A stretch of DNA of 64,000 nucleotides from Sinisalibacter aestuarii (GTDB lineage: Bacteria; Pseudomonadota; Alphaproteobacteria; Rhodobacterales; Rhodobacteraceae): contig NZ_BROH01000007.1 in NCBI RefSeq assembly GCF_027923545.1, positions 1 through 64,000 on the forward strand. Reading direction: 5' to 3'. Positions within the stretch are counted from its first letter, which is position 1; each line of letters opens with the position of its first letter. Shown here one piece after another: positions 59,798-64,000 of the stretch. The notes beneath the pieces were generated by a model that was given only the letters and a program-made list of their open reading frames with translations, was not told where the DNA came from and did not search any database. Made by a program: the position numbers and the translations under genes.

Positions 59798-60271
59798 TCA
59801 GCCCTTGAGGCGGCGGGGATCGAAATTGCGCACCATCAGCCGCAATTCGGGCTCCGAGAGCAGCGCTGCCGCCTTCTTGCGGCTTACCCATTTGCGCTTG
59901 CGCTGGCCTTTCTCGGGCCAGTCCTTCAACACCTTCTTCACCCGCAGCGGGAACATCGCCACCACGACCGGCAGATCGTCGCCCTCGAAATCCTTGCGGT
60001 AGGAATAGAACCCCACCGCCGCGTTCGAAGGCTCGCCGGTCACCCCGGCCTCCTCATAGGCTTCCGTCGCCGCCGCTTCGGCGGGGGTGGCGCCGTGCAT
60101 CGGCCAGCCTTTGGGCAGGATCCAGCGCCGGGAAATGCGCGAGGTGACGAGCAGGACTTCCACCTTGCCATCGTTCAGCCGCCAGGGAATCGCGCCGAAC
60201 TGGCTGCGCACATCGCGCTTGCCCGCGCCGGCGAGGCGCATCGGTCGCTGCTTTACTGTCAAGGCCGACAC
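59798..60271 (-). CDS. NUDIX hydrolase (DIPP-like)
   Basis: A 157-residue NUDIX protein. The motif WILPKGWPMHGATPAEAAATEAYEEAGV retains the catalytic EE-x-G but has Ala at the first Glu position and Thr for Arg, as in a subgroup near diphosphoinositol polyphosphate phosphohydrolases. It cleaves a nucleoside-diphosphate-linked or polyphosphate substrate, unknown here. The GTG at 60271 is chosen because AAGGGGG lies five bases upstream; ATGs at 60310 and 60241 are alternatives. Confidence 0.82.
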   Translation of the reverse strand: MSALTVKQRPMRLAGAGKRDVRSQFGAIPWRLNDGKVEVLLVTSRISRRWILPKGWPMHGATPAEAAATEAYEEAGVTGEPSNAAVGFYSYRKDFEGDDLPVVVAMFPLRVKKVLKDWPEKGQRKRKWVSRKKAAALLSEPELRLMVRNFDPRRLKG

Positions 60272-60415
60272 CTTGACCCCCTTTCGGCGATCTGCCCGCT
60301 TGTCCCGCATCCCGCAAGGATGGCCGGGAATTGTTATGTTTTTGTAATGATAACGCGGGCACGGGGCGCAGAAAAGCAAAACAGCCGCCCGGATGCCGGG
60401 GCAAACGGAGGTTGC

Positions 60416-60505
60416 CTAAGCGTTGGGCACGCCGCCGGCGAGCACCTGCGCAAACCAGCCGGTGTCGATATTCCGGCCCGACAGCACCACGCCCACCAGC
60501 TCGCA
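60416..60505 (-). pseudogene. C-terminal remnant of a PLP-dependent threonine/serine dehydratase
   Basis: The minus-strand translation ELVGVVLSGRNIDTGWFAQV then LAGG...NA stop resembles the last residues of biosynthetic-type dehydratases (VVLSGGNVD...VLAG). Upstream coding is lost: from about 60506 the frame no longer fits the family, and 60506-60634 contains only scrambled fragments (LVYAQMQPTAQI in another frame may derive from the N-terminal substrate region). Probably the relic of an internal deletion. Similarity judged by eye. Confidence 0.45.
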
Positions 60506-60634
60506 GCCAGAGGATCTGCGCCGTGGGCTGCATCTGGGCATAGACGAGCGCCTGCCCGGCCCCGATCTCATCGGCGCTCTCCTTTGGCGGGCAGAAAGCC
60601 CCGCCCGCGCGGCAAGCGGAACCGGCGGATTGCC

Positions 60635-62350
60635 TCAGCCGCGCTGGCCGGAAAACGTCGCCTGCCAGCCCTCGCGCTCGTCGTCGCTGATCTTGTCGAA
60701 CAGGTTCTCCGGCACGCTGAAGGCATGGCCCGGCTTCAGCAGATCGAGCGCTGCGGCCATGTCTTCCGGCCAGGCGCCATCGGTGCCCATCGCCGCAGCC
60801 ATCTTCGCGGCGGCATCGGGGATGAACGGAGCCGACAGCGCGGCATAGACGGCGATGAGGTTGAGCGCGAAACGGACGATCCCGGCGGCCGCTTCCGAGT
60901 CTTCCTTGAACACCGCCCAGGGGGCTGCGGCTTGCAGGTATTCGTTGCCGGCGGCCCAGATCGCGCGCAGCTCGGTGGCCGATTTGCGCACTTCCATCGC
61001 GTCCATGAGCTTCTCATACGTCGCCACGCGCGCGGTCAGATCGGCGATCAGCGCCTGTTCCGCTGCGCCATATTCCCCGCCCGCCGGGACTTCCTCGCCG
61101 AATTTCGACCGGCAGAACTTCGTCACGCGGCTGACGAAATTGCCCAGCACATCGGCCAGATCCTTGTTCACGCTGGCCTGGAAATTTTCCCAGGTGAATT
61201 CGCTGTCGGAGTTTTCGGGCGCGTGGGAAAGCAGCCACCAGCGCCAGTAATCGGCGGGGAGGATCTCCAGCGCCTGATCCATGAACACGCCGCGCCCGAG
61301 CGAGGTGGAGAACTGGCCGCCATCGTAATTGAGGTAGTTGAAGCTCTTGATGTAATCGACGAGCTTCCACGGCTCGCCCGATCCCATCAGCGTGGCGGGA
61401 AAGCTCAGCGTGTGGAACGGCACGTTGTCCTTGCCCATGAACTCGACATAGCGCACATCCCCGGCGCCCTTGTCGGTGCGCCACCAGCGCTCCCACGCCT
61501 CGTCGCCCAGCCCGTTCGCCTCGGCCCATTCGCCGGTGGCGGCGATATATTCGATCGGCGCGTCGAACCAGACGTAGAAGACCTTGCCTTCCATCCCCGG
61601 CCAGTCCTCGGAGCCGCGTTTCACCGGGATGCCCCAGTCGAGATCGCGGGTGATGCCACGGTCCTGCAAGCCGTCGCCGTCGTTCAGCCACTTCCTGGCA
61701 ATTGAGGTGGTCAGCACCGGCCAGTCGGCCTTGGAGTCGATCCAGTCGTTGAGTTGCCCGCGCATCCCCGATTGCTTGAGGAACAGATGCTTGGTCTCGC
61801 GCACTTCCAGATCGGTCGAGCCGGAAATGGCCGAGCGCGGGTTGATCAGGTCGGTGGGATCAAGCTGCTTGGTGCATTCCTCGCACTGATCGCCGCGCGC
61901 GCGCTCATAGCCGCAATTGGGGCAGGTGCCCTCGATATAGCGGTCGGGCAGGAAGCGGCCATCGGCGTTGGAATAGACCTGTTTCTCGCTCACCTCCTCG
62001 ATCAGCCCGGCCTCGGCCAGCTTGCCGGCAAGGTGCTGGGTGAGCCGGTGGTTCTGCTTCGACGACGAGCGCCCGAAATGATCGAAGCTCAGCCGGAACC
62101 CCGCCGCCAGCTCGGCCTGCACATCATGCATCCGCGCGCAATAGTCCGCCACCGGCTCGCCGGTCTTGGCGGCGGCCAGTTCGGCGGGGGTGCCGTGCTC
62201 GTCGGTGGCGCAGATGAACATCACCTCGTTGCCGCGCGCGCGCATGTAGCGGGCATAGAGATCGGCGGGCAGCTGGCTGCCGACGAGATTGCCGAGATGC
62301 TTGATGCCGTTGATATAGGGCAGGGCGGAGGTGATGAGGATACGTGCCAT
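60635..62350 (-). CDS. metG: Methionyl-tRNA synthetase
   Basis: A 571-residue class I synthetase charging tRNA(Met). The HIGH-like motif is HLGN in [16 protein letters not shown]; zinc-type Cys pairs are in [17 protein letters not shown]; the KMSKS-equivalent is FSTS in [13 protein letters not shown]. It belongs to the archaeal/alphaproteobacterial-like branch of about 570 residues, without C-terminal EMAP domain. ATG at 62348-62350 follows AAACGGGACGAGAC. Confidence 0.94.
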   Translation of the reverse strand: MARILITSALPYINGIKHLGNLVGSQLPADLYARYMRARGNEVMFICATDEHGTPAELAAAKTGEPVADYCARMHDVQAELAAGFRLSFDHFGRSSSKQNHRLTQHLAGKLAEAGLIEEVSEKQVYSNADGRFLPDRYIEGTCPNCGYERARGDQCEECTKQLDPTDLINPRSAISGSTDLEVRETKHLFLKQSGMRGQLNDWIDSKADWPVLTTSIARKWLNDGDGLQDRGITRDLDWGIPVKRGSEDWPGMEGKVFYVWFDAPIEYIAATGEWAEANGLGDEAWERWWRTDKGAGDVRYVEFMGKDNVPFHTLSFPATLMGSGEPWKLVDYIKSFNYLNYDGGQFSTSLGRGVFMDQALEILPADYWRWWLLSHAPENSDSEFTWENFQASVNKDLADVLGNFVSRVTKFCRSKFGEEVPAGGEYGAAEQALIADLTARVATYEKLMDAMEVRKSATELRAIWAAGNEYLQAAAPWAVFKEDSEAAAGIVRFALNLIAVYAALSAPFIPDAAAKMAAAMGTDGAWPEDMAAALDLLKPGHAFSVPENLFDKISDDEREGWQATFSGQRG

Positions 62351-62425
62351 GTCTCGTCCCGTTTGTCTGTCGGCCCGCGTTTAACGCAAGGCGCGCGACA
62401 AGGCCAGATGCGAGCGTGTCTTGCC

Positions 62426-62475
62426 CTTCATCCTTGAAAAATACTCCGGGGGGTGCGGGGGGCAGAGCCCCCCGC
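62426..62475 (-). repeat. Hairpin plus GGAGTATTTTT..CAAGGATGAAG element, copy B
   Basis: On the minus strand, downstream of the dehydrogenase stop at 62484: hairpin GCGGGGGGC-TCT-GCCCCCCGC (62475-62455), then CCCGGAGTATTTTTCAAGGA (62450-62431) and TGAAG (62430-62426). This matches copy A at 37014-37046 and lies in the same orientation relative to its gene. GC hairpin followed by TTTTT also qualifies as a terminator. Confidence 0.78.
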
Positions 62476-62483
62476 CGTATCTT

Positions 62484-63236
62484 TTATTGCGCGGTATAGG
62501 CGCCGTCGACCAGGTGATACGACCCGGTGATGAAGCCCGCCCGGTCCGACAAGAGGAAGGTGACCAGCGCCGAGACCTCTTCGGAGGCGCCGAGCCGGCC
62601 GATCGGGTGCAGGCCCTTGAGGGCGTTGTAGGTGTCGCGGTCGAGCCCGTCGAGGAGCGGGGTGTCGATATAGCCCGGCCCCACCGCGTTGATGCGGATG
62701 CCCTGGGCGGAATATTCCAGCGCCGCCGCCTTGGTCAGCCCCACCACCGCATGCTTGGCGGCAACATAGGCTCCGGCGCCGGCCGTGCCGACCGAGCCGA
62801 GGATCGAGGCCATGTTGACGATGGCGCCACCGCCGGTTTTCAGCATTTCCGGAATGCCGTAGCGCAGGCCGTAGAACACGCCATGCAGGTTGACGTCCAT
62901 CAAGCCGTGCCAGCCGTCGAGCGGCACCTCGCCGATCGGGGCGAGCGGCCCGCCGATCCCGGCATTGTTGACGAGGTAGTCGAGCCGCCCGGTTTTCTCC
63001 ACGGCGAAGTCCACCATCGCCTTGACCTGTTCGGCATCGCCGACATTGACGGCGACGGCATAGGCTTTGCCGCCGGCTTTTTCCACCTCGGCGGCCTTGG
63101 CTTCGGCCTCGGCCTGCTTCAGGTCGGCAACGATCACGGTCGCGCCGCCTGCGGCGAGGTCATCGACCACGGCGGCGCCGATGCCCGACGCGCCGCCGGT
63201 CACGATTGCGGTTTTGCCATCGAATCTCAGGTCCAT
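62484..63236 (-). CDS. Short-chain dehydrogenase/reductase
   Basis: A 250-residue classical SDR: NAD(P)-binding TGGASGIG (13-20), NNAGIGGP (90-97), and the catalytic Ser144, Tyr157 and Lys161 (YVAAK). Asp38 after the second strand (VIVADLK) suggests NAD(H). Substrate unknown; 3-oxoacyl reductase or alcohol dehydrogenase roles are both possible. GAAAGGAGGCCCC precedes the ATG at 63234-63236. Monocistronic with a terminator-like element after it. Confidence 0.9.
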   Translation of the reverse strand: MDLRFDGKTAIVTGGASGIGAAVVDDLAAGGATVIVADLKQAEAEAKAAEVEKAGGKAYAVAVNVGDAEQVKAMVDFAVEKTGRLDYLVNNAGIGGPLAPIGEVPLDGWHGLMDVNLHGVFYGLRYGIPEMLKTGGGAIVNMASILGSVGTAGAGAYVAAKHAVVGLTKAAALEYSAQGIRINAVGPGYIDTPLLDGLDRDTYNALKGLHPIGRLGASEEVSALVTFLLSDRAGFITGSYHLVDGAYTAQ

Positions 63237-63526
63237 CAGGGGCCTCCTTTCGTAAATTTTTCAATACCTTAACTATATGCATTCTGGCTGTGGATTGTTA
63301 GGGGGCGAGCGATCACGATTGCGAATGCCCGCTATGCGCCGGGCACAGGGCGGGCGGATCTCGCCCCGCCTCTGGCCGGCGGCGCGGGCCTGTCTCTATA
63401 TTGCCGCGCGCGATGGGCTCGACCCGGTGCGGGGGGCGCCGCGCTGGGCGGCGCACAAGGCACACCCGCTGCCGTTTTGATCCGCAACGCGGGCGCATGC
63501 GTAAAACCCTGAAAAGGAGAACCGCC
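63237..63526. other. Intergenic region between SDR and lipocalin
   Basis: 290 bp. The first 60 bp are AT-rich (AAATTTTTCAATACCTTAACTATATG) and should carry the SDR promoter. A plus-strand frame of about 50 codons (63325-63480, MPAMRRAQGG...) ends before the lipocalin but has no family likeness or ribosome-binding site; I do not call it. The last 40 bp hold the lipocalin ribosome-binding site AAAAGGAGAA. Confidence 0.5.
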
Positions 63527-64000
63527 ATGCGCCTGCCAAATCTCATCCTCGCCGCCGCCGCCAGTCTGGGGCTTGCCGGCCCCGCGGCGGCGGGCTACCG
63601 CGATATCGCTGTGCCGATCGGTGTCGCGGTGAACCTCGATCTGAAGCGTTACCTCGGCAAATGGTACGAGATCGCCCGGTTTCCCAACCGCTTCGAGCGT
63701 GGCTGTGCCGGGGTGACGGCGGACTATGCCCTGCGCCCGGATGACAGGATCACGGTGGTCAATACCTGCCGCAAAGGCGGGCTGGATGGCCCGGTGGAGG
63801 TCGCCAAAGGCGTGGCTGAGCCGGTGGCGCCGGGCAAGCTGGAGGTCACCTTCGTGCCCTGGCTGCCCTTCGCGAAGGGCGATTACTGGGTGCTTCACGT
63901 CGACCCTGCCTATAGTTTCGCGGTGGTCGGAGAGCCGTCGGGCAAAACCGGCTGGATCCTCGCGCGTGCGCCCCGGCTCGCACCCGAAAAATACGACAAG
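63527..64000 (+). CDS. blc: Bacterial lipocalin, cut by the right edge
   Basis: 158 residues of a Blc-type lipocalin; the C-terminus lies outside the window. A signal peptide (MRLPNLILAAAASLGLAGPAAA) is followed by the lipocalin signature LGKWYEIARFPNRFE (43-57), the paired TADYAL and TVVNTCRKGG strands, and YWVLHVDPAYSFAVVGEPSG near the end. Cleavage looks like a soluble periplasmic signal: there is no lipobox Cys, unlike E. coli Blc. Binds lysophospholipids or fatty acids in the envelope, by family. Confidence 0.9.
   Translation, partial: MRLPNLILAAAASLGLAGPAAAGYRDIAVPIGVAVNLDLKRYLGKWYEIARFPNRFERGCAGVTADYALRPDDRITVVNTCRKGGLDGPVEVAKGVAEPVAPGKLEVTFVPWLPFAKGDYWVLHVDPAYSFAVVGEPSGKTGWILARAPRLAPEKYDK

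Noticed and set aside
63277-63480. Plus-strand frame of 67 codons between SDR and lipocalin
   Set aside because: No ribosome-binding site, Arg/Ala-rich composition, no recognised family.
1-64000. tRNA, rRNA, tmRNA or cobalamin riboswitch
   Set aside because: No cloverleaf with a TTCGA-type T-loop, no rRNA motifs and no B12-box-like sequence found by eye near cobS, cobT or metG.

Overview
The window looks like chromosome of a Rhodobacterales (Paracoccaceae/Roseobacteraceae-type) alphaproteobacterium. The base composition is GC-rich with strong GC3, so long spurious antisense frames shadow most real genes. Gene content fits: a J-domain protein/bolA/cobS/cobT neighbourhood, two-subunit pntAB, glmU-glmS, PtsP (a GAF-containing EI-Ntr), aspartokinase, DUF1178, DUF3422 and DUF4177 proteins, a speF-type decarboxylase gene and an RTX/Hint secreted protein. 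No rRNA, tRNA, CRISPR array, plasmid origin or phage structural gene was seen. The order is that of an ordinary chromosome with small accessory insertions.

Layout. 1-148: terminal 120 bp of an IS5-family element running off the left edge, followed by a ladder of CTAG tetramers every 8 bp. 0.2-3.2 kb: DUF427 protein, M24 aminopeptidase P and a secreted LprI/MliC-like protein. 3.2-10.5 kb: cobalt chelatase subunits CobT and CobS and a J-domain protein on the minus strand, interleaved with plus-strand genes (FMN reductase, coiled-coil protein, potassium channel with a zinc ribbon, EF-hand protein, Met/His-rich periplasmic protein) and ending at bolA. 10.5-20.2 kb: sulfotransferase-like protein, DUF4177, thioesterase, SleB-type hydrolase, a low-GC gene with a HEPN-like RN-x4-H motif, gatB, lytic transglycosylase, pepN, class-I amidotransferase and cytochrome c. 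20.2-28 kb: a mosaic NIDO-RTX-PA14-RTX-Hint protein, kynU, a membrane methyltransferase and pntAB. 28-35.3 kb: Flp-pilin-like protein, pseudouridine synthase, ornithine/lysine decarboxylase with a possible leader RNA, DUF3422, the overlapping argE/zinc-ribbon/FAD-oxidoreductase unit and an H1-like DUF2934 protein. 35.4-46 kb: moaA, a lipoprotein, a tight minus-strand glmU-glmS-PPOX-AlkD run, a phosphoglycolate phosphatase-like gene, a DegT aminotransferase and ppsA.

46.1-52.4 kb is the most unusual block. It is a minus-strand cassette with overlapping or near-touching genes: glycosyltransferase, sulfotransferase, a sulfotransferase-like/glycosyltransferase fusion, a 61-codon small gene, another glycosyltransferase, and a protein with a nucleophile-elbow-like motif. 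Three glycosyltransferase domains share a DVDEF motif; the sulfotransferase-like half of the fusion has lost its PAPS-loop residues. This suggests a surface-glycan or exopolysaccharide decoration system. A complete IS5-family element (52992-53840) lies just beyond it. The rest (54-64 kb) is mostly housekeeping: flavin reductase, GNAT protein, ptsP, lysC, DUF1178, NUDIX, a dehydratase remnant, metG, a short-chain dehydrogenase, and a lipocalin cut by the right edge.

Small repeats recur. CTAGNNNN ladders adjoin both IS copies. Paired perfect palindromes follow two stop codons (15892 and 32124). A GGAGTATTTTT..CAAGGATGAAG element follows two other genes (37014 and 62426), in the same orientation relative to the gene.
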